DNA from: Haliscomenobacter sp. | GTDB lineage: Bacteria > Bacteroidota > Bacteroidia > Chitinophagales > Saprospiraceae | Length of the DNA: 64,000 nucleotides | Assembly (NCBI GenBank): GCA_016713275.1 | Contig: JADJPL010000004.1 | Location: forward strand, 434,001-498,000 | Direction of reading: 5' to 3' | Shown: piece by piece, positions 8,940 to 15,801 of the stretch | Layout of the letters: each line of letters opens with the position of its first letter | Position numbering within the stretch: position 1 is the stretch's first letter | Notes under the pieces: generated by a model | Databases searched by the model: none | Seen by the model: the letters and a program-made list of their open reading frames with translations, nothing else | Told to the model about the DNA's origin: nothing | Made by a program: the position numbers and the translations under genes

Positions 8940-9798
8940 TGTAACTATTTAGCTTCCTTGCAATATAATTGAAAAAGCCCTACATTAAGGGCGTAATATC
9001 GTAACGACGATGGGATTACCGTCCACCATAGCAGGCTGTCACCAGTTGATTTTGGACCAAGAGGCCCTTTTGGAGATCTTAGTGTCCAAGACAACGGCTA
9101 TGGAGGCCCGGATCAACGAGTTGGAAAGCCAACTGAGTCAAAACAGTAAAAACAGCCATCGCCCGCCTTCGAGCGATGGTTACCGCAAAAAGCCTGCACT
9201 GGCGCGTAAGCCCAAAGGGCGTCAAGGCGGTAAGCCTGGCCATGACGGCAAGACGTTGAAGATGGTTGCCACTGCCGATCACTTCCAGCCGCTGTATCCG
9301 CAGCAGTGTAGTTGCGGGGCTTTGCTTAAGCAGGAGGATATGGTACTACAGGCGCGGCGTCAGGTATTTGATTTGCCAGAGCCCAAACTGGAGGTGACCG
9401 AGTACCAGGCGTACAGTTGCCGTTGTCCCCAATGCCATCAGCAGGTGGCCGGGCAATTTCCAGCAGGAGTCCATGCCCCTGCCCAATACGGCCCAGCCCT
9501 GAGCAATCTGCTGGACCGCTTGACCGAACACCGGCGTTATGTCTTGGCATTTGCAGCATTTGAGGATATCCCTTTCACGAATAATCAGGCAGAGCGGGAT
9601 TTAAGGCCTGCCAAAATCAAGCAAAAAGTATCCGGTTGCTTCCGCACCTTTGAAGGAGCACAACGTTTTGCGCGTATTCGGGGGTTCATCTCCACCGCTA
9701 GAAAACAAAGCCGCAACGTTTTCAATGAACTGGTGCATGCCATCAGTGGCCAATCCTTTGTATTACAGTTAGCACCGGCGGGTAGCTAAATAGTCACA
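8940..9798 (+). mobile_element. IS66-family deletion derivative (non-autonomous)
   Basis: Terminal inverted repeats are visible: TGTAACTATTTAGCT at 8940-8954 and AGCTAAATAGTCACA at 9784-9798, 14 of 15 complementary. Between them is a single transposase reading frame lacking its middle. The flanks show no 8-bp target duplication: the left flank belongs to module B, the right flank to the AAA ATPase leader, so one side has been rearranged since insertion. Module B copy 2 gives the uninterrupted sequence across the left junction. Confidence 0.8.
9010..9789 (+). pseudogene. IS66 TnpC with internal deletion of the catalytic core
   Basis: Residues 1-160 are the IS66 N-terminus: coiled coil (ALLEILVSKTTAMEARINEL), basic stretch SKNSHRPPSSDG, and a zinc-binding region (CSCGALL, YSCRCPQCHQQ). 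Residues 160-180 then jump from LSNLLDRLTEHRRYV straight to the C-terminal segment PFTNNQAERDLRPAKIKQKV, which carries the last acidic residue of the DDE triad. The roughly 200 residues holding the first two acidic residues are gone, in frame, so the 259-residue product cannot catalyse transposition. It could still bind ends. Confidence 0.88.
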
Positions 9799-9810
9799 AA
9801 AAAACTGAAT

Positions 9811-10914
9811 ATGTCAGATATAAAACTAAAATCCTTTACCATAAAAGGATACAAAACCATAAAGGCGATTGAGAATTTTGAGCCAAGGCCAATCAATATT
9901 TTGATAGGCCCCAATGGCGCTGGAAAAAGTAATTTCATTTCCTTCTTCAAGTTCTTGAGTTGGATGCTCAATTCCGATGGCAAACTGCAAGAGCATGTGG
10001 CCTATTTAGGTGGAGCCAACGACATTTTGCATGATGGTGCTGATGTAACCAAAAGTATTGATGCTGAAATATCTATCAGTAATCGTTATGGCATAAACGA
10101 GTATAAGTTTAGCTTGATGTTTGCCAAACCGGATAAGCTTGTATTTAGAGAAGAAAATTATCGGTTTAGTAGCTTTCAAAAAGAAGGAACTGCAACATGG
10201 AGTTCATGCGGAGTTGGTCATGAAGAAGCAAAATTACCTAATGTAAATAACTCGACTACCACGGTAATTCTAAATCTCTTAAGAAAGCTAATCGTTTATC
10301 AATTTCACAATACTAGTGACACAGCACCAATGCGATTAAAATGGTCGCAAGCAGACGGCAGATGGTTAAAACAAAATGGCGATAATTTGGCAAGCTTTTT
10401 ATTCAGATTACAAGAATCAGAAAAACCCTACTACCAGCGAATTGTAAAATACATTAGGTTGGCACTGCCCTTCTTTGATGATTTTGTATTGTACCCTGAG
10501 TTTGGTCAAATCCTATTACGCTGGAAAGAAAAAGGCACAACCAAAGAATTCAATGCAGGACAAGCATCAGATGGGATGCTTCGCACCATTGCTTTAATAA
10601 GTTTACTAGGTCAAAATCCCAAAGACTTACCGGCAGTATTGTTTTTAGACGAACCGGAATTAGGCTTGCATCCAAGTGCCATTGATGCTGTTGCAGGTTT
10701 AATAAAAGCGGCATCTTCACATTGTCAAGTATTTGTTGCCACACAATCCATTAGTCTTGTCAATAATTTTGAATTGGATGATTTGGTGGTTATTGACCGA
10801 AAAGGTAGAAATTCAGAATATCACCGCCCCGAAACAGACAAGTTACAATCCTACTTAGAAGAGTTTTCTACGGGACAAGTTTGGGAGAAAAACATAATCG
10901 GAGGCCGCCCATGA
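9811..10914 (+). CDS. AAA ATPase of the OLD/RecF-like (AAA_15/AAA_21) type
   Basis: A 367-residue ABC-type ATPase. The N-terminus MSDIKLKSFTIKGYKTIK leads to Walker A LIGPNGAGKSN (residues 31-41). Walker B and the signature region are late: AVLFLDEPELGLHP (about residues 270-285), followed by a switch histidine region VFVATQSISLVNNF. This is the layout of AAA ATPases that pair with a nuclease or TOPRIM-like partner in phage defence (RloA/AbiL, OLD-like). Its stop codon overlaps the next gene's start in ATGA. AT-rich composition differs from the surrounding repeats and argues for transfer. The IS66 right end is 12 bp upstream of the start codon, so an IS-borne promoter may drive it. Confidence 0.85.
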   Translation: MSDIKLKSFTIKGYKTIKAIENFEPRPINILIGPNGAGKSNFISFFKFLSWMLNSDGKLQEHVAYLGGANDILHDGADVTKSIDAEISISNRYGINEYKFSLMFAKPDKLVFREENYRFSSFQKEGTATWSSCGVGHEEAKLPNVNNSTTTVILNLLRKLIVYQFHNTSDTAPMRLKWSQADGRWLKQNGDNLASFLFRLQESEKPYYQRIVKYIRLALPFFDDFVLYPEFGQILLRWKEKGTTKEFNAGQASDGMLRTIALISLLGQNPKDLPAVLFLDEPELGLHPSAIDAVAGLIKAASSHCQVFVATQSISLVNNFELDDLVVIDRKGRNSEYHRPETDKLQSYLEEFSTGQVWEKNIIGGRP

Positions 10915-11595
10915 AGAATTTACACATAATAGTTGAAGGCAGTTCGGAGGAAACCTTTGTGAACGATGTATTGGTGAAGCATTTTGCTGCATTGAGCATT
11001 TTTCTTTCTACCCGAAGAATCAAAACAGGTTGGGATAGAATAAAAAATAAACCAGCTAAAGGAGGTTTGTTGAAATACATCAAATTCAGAAACGATGTGT
11101 TGCGTTGGATAGAATCTGATAGAGGCAGAGCAAATACATTTTATACAAGCTTTATAGATTTGTATGCATTTCCAAAAGACTCAGAGAGTCCTTATACCCA
11201 ACAAATTCAAAGCATAGCTGATCCTTATCAAAAAATTACTGCATTAGAAGCTGCAATCGGACAGGATATTAATCATCCAACTTTTATTCCTTATGTTCAG
11301 TTGCACGAGTTTGAAGCATTGCTTTTAGTTGATCCAGACAGATTGCTCACTATGTATCCTGATGGACAAACTGGAATTACAAGGCTAAAAGCGAGACATA
11401 GGTCAAACAAATCCCGAAGAAATTAATGAGTCTCCAGAAACGGCGCCTTCTAAACGCATCATACAGTATTTACCCGATTATGAAGGACAGAAAGCACAAG
11501 TTGGCCCATTGGTAGCAGAAGATATTGGTTTGAATTTATTAAGGCAAAAATGCCCACACTTTAATGATTGGATTAACAAATTGGAAAATATTTAA
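10911..11595 (+). CDS. DUF4276 family protein, partner of the AAA ATPase (frameshifted)
   Basis: Starts at the ATGA overlap with MKNLHIIVEGSSEETFV, which carries the VEGxSE motif shared with TOPRIM-like RloB/DUF4276 proteins; the LHEFEALLL segment (about residue 140) is also diagnostic. The frame breaks near 11395-11405; in the next frame QTNPEEINESPETAPSKR continues the family's C-terminus to a stop at 11593-11595. Corrected length is about 227 residues, as expected. The pair resembles RloAB/AbiL-type abortive infection modules, in which the TOPRIM-like protein is the presumed nuclease; that role is inference. Confidence 0.8.
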
Positions 11596-11599
11596 TCCA

Positions 11600-11723
11600 T
11601 GGCAAAACAACCTCGATGCACAGATCCTGGTGGTAGGACAGGATTCTTGTGATGAGTGCACCTGCATTAAAACGAAAGCCAAAGTCGAACGCTTTCCGCA
11701 TAGGTATGAGTATCCGTCCAATG
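11600..11723 (+). pseudogene. Internal fragment of uracil-DNA glycosylase
   Basis: These 124 bases are about 94% identical by eye to 14757-14880 within the intact uracil-DNA glycosylase gene downstream (AQILVVGQDSCDECT versus AQILVVGQDYCDECT). The fragment starts 5 bp after the DUF4276 stop and ends exactly where a piece of module B begins. It has no start, no stop of its own and no C-terminal half. Confidence 0.85.
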
Positions 11724-11769
11724 TAAAACAACGGAATCCGGCCCCGCTGGCCAGTGCGAGGGTTTCGGC
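11724..11769 (-). repeat. Module B fragment (third copy)
   Basis: Forty-six bases matching module B copy 1 at 8719-8764 almost perfectly (AACGGAATCCGGCCCCGCTG core). It is fused directly to the uracil-DNA-glycosylase fragment, a junction of two sequences that lie apart elsewhere in the island. Confidence 0.75.
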
Positions 11770-11815
11770 CTATGCCTTGACGCGAGTTGGTTTGGGAATT
11801 TCCCATCCCTCCCCA

Positions 11816-12286
11816 TTACGCCTTCATTCGCAGATGGTCCCGCACGATGGCTTTTGGATCCAGAATAGGGATAAAGACACGCCCCTGGAGCTTTCGGATG
11901 GTCCGGATAGCGATCATGCCGCGGACGGTGCTGATCGAGATTCCCGTGAGAATAGCGAGGAATGCTTCCGGGAAATGGATTTCCTTGTTTTTGAGGTCGA
12001 TAAACCGCGCCAGGCCGTCGATCAGGAACTCCACTTCGCCCAGGAAGTTAAGCAACTCCTCCGGGGCGTCGCCGTCCGATAGGTACGCATACGTTACCCC
12101 AACCAATATGCTGAAGCGGTTTTTCTCCAGATTCCACTGATGATCAAAGTTAAACTGGTAATCGAGGCGCCGCTCGTCGAAGTCCTTGATCAGGTCTTCC
12201 GGGAGGTAGGGCACCACCAACTCCAGTTCCCGGATATCGGCAATGCGGTATTGAAGCGTTTGCGTAGCAGAAGGTCTTGAAGGCAC
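11816..12286 (-). CDS. SecB-like chaperone of a toxin-antitoxin-chaperone cassette (proposed)
   Basis: A 156-residue protein, last of three coupled genes, 5 bp after the antitoxin. Pattern: strand pair RFSILVGVTYAYL, a long strand/loop LLNFLGEVEFLIDGL, then FPEAFLAILTGISIST, VRGMIAI and FIPILDP. This follows the SecB fold order (beta strands, FP-x-A-R-E-x-I-T helix, RGTFP-like turn, terminal L-x-P). In M. tuberculosis-type TAC systems a SecB-like chaperone protects an XRE antitoxin that inhibits a HigB toxin, in this gene order. Identity is too low for certainty from reading alone. Confidence 0.55.
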   Translation of the reverse strand: MPSRPSATQTLQYRIADIRELELVVPYLPEDLIKDFDERRLDYQFNFDHQWNLEKNRFSILVGVTYAYLSDGDAPEELLNFLGEVEFLIDGLARFIDLKNKEIHFPEAFLAILTGISISTVRGMIAIRTIRKLQGRVFIPILDPKAIVRDHLRMKA

Positions 12287-12291
12287 AGTGA

Positions 12292-12783
12292 TTAGGAATT
12301 TACCGAATAAGTGACGAACTCTTTAGCTTTATAGGTGACTCCTTTCTGATTCCGAAGTAGCTCAATTGGCGCATTAAGACTTTTAGTTGAAAGCGGGACC
12401 GTTTTTTCGGAAAGTTCAATGGATTTGCTTTCCATAGCGCCATGGCGAACCGAGACCGAGAAAGGCGCCCGCGGCACATAACAGGATTTTTTGCGCACAA
12501 ATCCTTGAGTTTCCTTTTCGACGACGTCATTCAGATCTTCAAACTCCAGGACCGGCGCTTTGCCAATAGCCAGCGCCAGTTCTACCAATTTGGATACCCG
12601 GTGATTAAAATCCCCGCCCAGAACCTGAGAAACATATCCTTTGGTGACACCGAGCTGTTCGGCAAACTGGCTGCGTGTCATGCCCTTTTCGGTCAAATAA
12701 TCTTCGACCGAGTTAAACAGGTCGTTTTGAATTTTGGAGATCCAATACGTATCAGTGCGGAGGAGTTCGCGAAACGTTTTCAT
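12292..12783 (-). CDS. XRE-family HTH antitoxin with C-terminal extension
   Basis: Start chosen at MKTFRELLRTDTYW (12783); an in-frame ATG at 12858 lies inside the toxin's 3' end and is less likely. The HTH is at residues 35-85 (YLTEKGMTRSQFAEQLG, TKGYVSQVLGG). After residue 100 comes a roughly 65-residue tail rich in polar and hydrophobic alternation (SVSVRHGAMESKSIELSEKT), where TAC antitoxins carry their chaperone-addiction segment. The gene overlaps the toxin by 32 bp and is followed after 5 bp by the chaperone-like gene. Confidence 0.75.
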   Translation of the reverse strand: MKTFRELLRTDTYWISKIQNDLFNSVEDYLTEKGMTRSQFAEQLGVTKGYVSQVLGGDFNHRVSKLVELALAIGKAPVLEFEDLNDVVEKETQGFVRKKSCYVPRAPFSVSVRHGAMESKSIELSEKTVPLSTKSLNAPIELLRNQKGVTYKAKEFVTYSVNS

Positions 12784-13227
12784 GGTTGGTTGTGTGGTTG
12801 TGCTTAGAACTATGGGGTTTATTTTGGAAGCAAAATAGTCTCGTTTTATCGCCCGCATCCTGTCTATTGTTCGTTGTTGCGTTTTTTTCTGTTTTCACTT
12901 CGCCCAAGACGATTATTCTGCCCTTTTCGGTATCTTCAAACAGATACACCCGCACCTGTTTGGCCCGGATCTCATAATCCGGATAAGGATCATCTTTGCC
13001 TCTATGCTTGAGTTCCTGGAACCACCCCGCCGAAACCCGTTCTCCTTGAGAGAGGAAAGTCAGAATGATCCGAATTTTATTCAGCGCATCATTCTGATTT
13101 CCACTATTTCGCAATTCCTTACAAAAAGCGTCGTAGGGCATTTTCCGTCTATCCTCAACTTGAAGAACGCGACGACCGGATAGGGCGGTAATTCGTCTTC
13201 CAGCTTAATAAGCTCAAAGATAGGCAT
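12752..13227 (-). CDS. HigB/RelE-like toxin, frameshifted
   Basis: An ATG at 13227 opens MPIFELIKLEDELPPYPVV; the frame breaks at an A4 run (about 13138-13141) and continues as KMPYDAFCKELRNSG when one A is added. The segment YEIRAKQVRVYLFEDTEKGR followed by IIVLGE is the strand-turn-strand end of RelE/HigB RNase toxins. Beyond LGE the annotated frame looks implausible, whereas the frame shared with the antitoxin reads KKTQQRTIDRMRAIKRDYF, the usual basic toxin C-terminus; a second indel near 12890 is therefore possible. It heads a three-gene operon. Confidence 0.6.
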
Positions 13228-13349
13228 AAGGTTTAGTTATTGCTAAACTTTAACAAAAAAATTAACTTGGGACCATCCAGTGGCTGGATAAAGATAAGGA
13301 AAAAGAGGGAAGAAACCGCAGCAATTCCATGGTAGAGTCTCGCACCAAC

Positions 13350-13657
13350 AGCTTCCCCGGCCAAACCGTTATCCTTCTTCCTCCTTCACAATCTCCTTCA
13401 ACACCTACTTCCGGAAGTCCTCTTCCGAGGTAAAACAGCGGAATCCGGCCCGGCTGGCCAGCGCCAGGGTTTCGGCGCTTTCGTCCCGGAAGAAGAAAAA
13501 TCGCCTTGTTCTTTTCCCGGAAAAGGGGTATTTTGCTTTCCGCATGCACGACGGCGGAGGAAAACCTGGTGTTTGGCCGGGTTTGCAGGAGGATTTGCAG
13601 CAAAGGCGATATTACCGGGATAGCGAAGGGGCAAGGTATTTAGCGAACTTCTTCCGG
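13350..13657 (-). repeat. Repeated module B, copy 2
   Basis: Copy 2 of the module at 8641-8939, here not interrupted by an IS. After the point where copy 1 is cut (CGAACTTC, ending 13657) it continues TTCCGGGAGTTGC toward the next gene. The coding remnant has a stop within FRK-VLKE. It ends 57 bp upstream of the EAD/TIR-like gene. Confidence 0.75.
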
Positions 13658-13714
13658 GAGTTGCTTTTAGGATTTGAGGCAATTTAATAGATAGCCTCTC
13701 AAAAATCGAGAAAT

Positions 13715-14529
13715 ATGAATTTCGAAGAATTAGAAAAAACAGTAAGAACATTCATAGCTCAGAACAAACTGGAAGAATCCATAAATCTATTAAATGACTT
13801 CTTTAAGGATGATCCGAATTAGACAGTATTACCATACAGTCGGCAAATTACTATTCCATTTTGGATAAAAAAAAAGGTACTGTAGGCGATCTTGAAGTTG
13901 ATTTGGCGTTAAATAAATTACGATCTAATATTCTAAACCTCCTTCGGGCAAAAAACGAATATTTAAAGTATAAAAATAAAACATTCGGAGAAGACACGAG
14001 ATCAGAAGACACTGGGTTGGGTGTTGTGGAAGTGTTTTTTAGTGTTGGCAGTCCACACAATGACCGCCAACAAGCATACATCGATAATCTAGTCAACTAC
14101 TTCAGAAAAAATGGAATTATTCTTGATACTTTAAAAGAGTGGGATGACAGCGACCCTCTTGTTCCAATAGTCAAAAAATTAAAAAATTCATGCGGGTGTA
14201 TTGTGCTTGCTTTGGAACGGCTTTATGTCAATGAAGGATTTGAAAAAAGAGGCAGTGGCCAACAAAGTACTATAGCTAACAAAGCATTCACCAGCACATG
14301 GCTTCATATTGAAGCTTCCATTGCCCGATCACTTGATTTGCCCTTAATTATTTTCAAAGATAAAACCTTGAAAAACGATGGATTAATACATGACGATAAA
14401 CAAGAATGGGGAATCGTACGTATTGATGAGAACAATATTCTTGAGATTGAAGAATACCCGATAAAAAATTTCATACTCAACTGGATAAACCAAGTAAAAA
14501 AATTTCACAAAAACAGGAACGGAAGCTAA
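13715..14529 (+). CDS. EAD-TIR-like putative immune effector (one frameshift)
   Basis: An ATG at 13715 opens MNFEELEKTVRTFIAQNKLE; after 35 codons the frame breaks at GATCCGAATTAG (13811-13822). One added base gives DDPELDSITIQSANYYS, then LDKKKGTVGDLEVDLALNKL. This helical region of about 85 residues matches effector-associated death-like domains (EADs), short adaptors fused to immune effectors in bacteria. From residue 100 there is a Rossmann-like domain: VVEVFFSVGSPHNDRQQ, IVKKLKNSCGCIVLALERLY, then STWLHIEASIARSLDLPLII with a conserved glutamate, as in TIR or nucleoside-deoxyribosyltransferase-like NAD/nucleotide hydrolases. The gene is AT-rich. Catalytic activity is inference. Confidence 0.65.
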
Positions 14530-14633
14530 TTTTTTACAGTTTTCCAAAAGCTCATATATTCGAACAGACACAAGATATACACCAACATACATCTCTCGCT
14601 AAATCCCCCCAACCACTTCAAAAAATCCCCACC

Positions 14634-15299
14634 ATGAACAAAAGAACCGCTTATCAGCAATTGGTTGCCAAACGGAAAAGGTTCAAATTCCAGCATGGGC
14701 TGATTAATCCTTCTGAGACGCCTTATGACGTGGACGAAATTGACCCCTGGGCGCAGTGGCAAAACAACCTTGATGCACAGATCCTGGTGGTAGGACAGGA
14801 TTATTGTGATGAGTGCACCTACATTCGAACGAAAGCCAAAGTCGAACGCTTTCCGCATACGTATGAGTATCCGTCCAATGCCAATCTCAAGGATCTTTTT
14901 GCGCTCCTGGGATATGACCTCGGGCACCCGACCAATCCGAACCGGCACAATCCGGTCTTTTTTACCAATGCGGTCATGGCCCTAAAGCCAGGAAAGATGT
15001 CTTCCAACTTTAAAGATTCCTGGCTGAAGGAAAGCCGGACAGAATTTTTAAATCCTTTGATCGAAATCATCCAACCCAAAATCATCATTTCCCTTGGGCG
15101 CGCAGCGGCCAAAACGCTTGGGGCCATCTTCGGCTTTAAAATAGCCTCATTGACAACACTGGCAAATGAATCTCCGGTAAAAGCCGGCCAAACACTCATT
15201 TTCCCTGTTTTCCACCCCGGAGGGCTAGGATTTGCAACACGACCCAGAGACCAGCAAATCAACGACTGGCTGAAAATAAAGGAATGGCTGCATGAATAG
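14634..15299 (+). CDS. Uracil-DNA glycosylase family protein
   Basis: A 221-residue DNA repair enzyme of the uracil-DNA glycosylase superfamily that removes uracil from DNA. The active-site loop is AQILVVGQDYCDECTY (residues 47-62), and the DNA-intercalation histidine motif is FPVFHPGGLGFATRP (residues 190-204); IIISLGRAAAKTLGAI is the central strand-helix. The N-terminal 30 residues (KRKRFKFQHGLINPSE) suit a DNA-binding extension. A 124-bp piece of this gene is duplicated at 11600. The gene ends 16 bp before the IS66 insertion and is undamaged. Confidence 0.85.
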   Translation: MNKRTAYQQLVAKRKRFKFQHGLINPSETPYDVDEIDPWAQWQNNLDAQILVVGQDYCDECTYIRTKAKVERFPHTYEYPSNANLKDLFALLGYDLGHPTNPNRHNPVFFTNAVMALKPGKMSSNFKDSWLKESRTEFLNPLIEIIQPKIIISLGRAAAKTLGAIFGFKIASLTTLANESPVKAGQTLIFPVFHPGGLGFATRPRDQQINDWLKIKEWLHE

Positions 15300-15307
15300 C
15301 TTTAGGC

Positions 15308-15315
15308 CCACAACC
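15308..15315. repeat. IS66 target-site duplication, left
   Basis: CCACAACC lies directly outside the left end and recurs directly outside the right end at 18293-18300. Eight base pairs is the IS66-family target duplication length. Confidence 0.9.
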
Positions 15316-15482
15316 GTAAGCCCTCTACCAACTACATCTTGTACAATTGTTCCATGGAGTTATCGGGTTTCCAGTTCCAGGGTAGCAGATCGTCGATATT
15401 GTTGACGGTTCTTGCGGGCAGTTTGTCGAGCACGTCTGCCAGGTAGGCCAGGGGTTGATCTGGCGGGCTTTGCAGGTAGCCA
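15316..15482 (-). repeat. Nested IS66 left-end copy 1 (167 bp)
   Basis: Contains the left terminus plus the last approximately 50 codons of tnpC (LPWNWKPDNSMEQLYKM at its end). A G-run differs by one base from the other copies. It stops abruptly after GGTAGCCA, where the next left terminus begins. Confidence 0.88.
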
Positions 15483-15785
15483 GTAAGCCCTCTACCAACT
15501 ACATCTTGTACAATTGTTCCATGGAGTTATCGGGTTTCCAGTTCCAGGGTAGCAGATCGTCGATATTGTTGACGGTTCTTGCGGGCAGTTTGTCGAGCAC
15601 GTCTGCCAGGTAGGCCAGGGGGTTGATCTGGCGGGCTTTGCAGGTAGCCAGGATGGAGTAGACGACGGCAGCGCGCTGAGCTGCTTCGTGGTTGCCTGCA
15701 AAAAGGTAATTCTTACGGCCCAGGGCGATGGGGCGGATGCTGTTTTCCACGAGGTTATTGTCGATCTCCAGGATGCCGTTGGTGG
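15483..15785 (-). repeat. Nested IS66 left-end copy 2 (303 bp)
   Basis: Contains the left terminus plus the last 94 or so codons of tnpC, from GILEIDNNLVENSIRP to the stop. It includes the third catalytic glutamate (VENSIRP) but not the rest of the core. It ends at the third left terminus. Confidence 0.88.
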
Positions 15786-15801
15786 GTAAGCCCTCTACCA
15801 A

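Noticed and set aside
15483..15801. A second, short IS66 protein gene of about 100 codons
   Set aside because: It is the duplicated 3' end of tnpC, without promoter or N-terminal domain.
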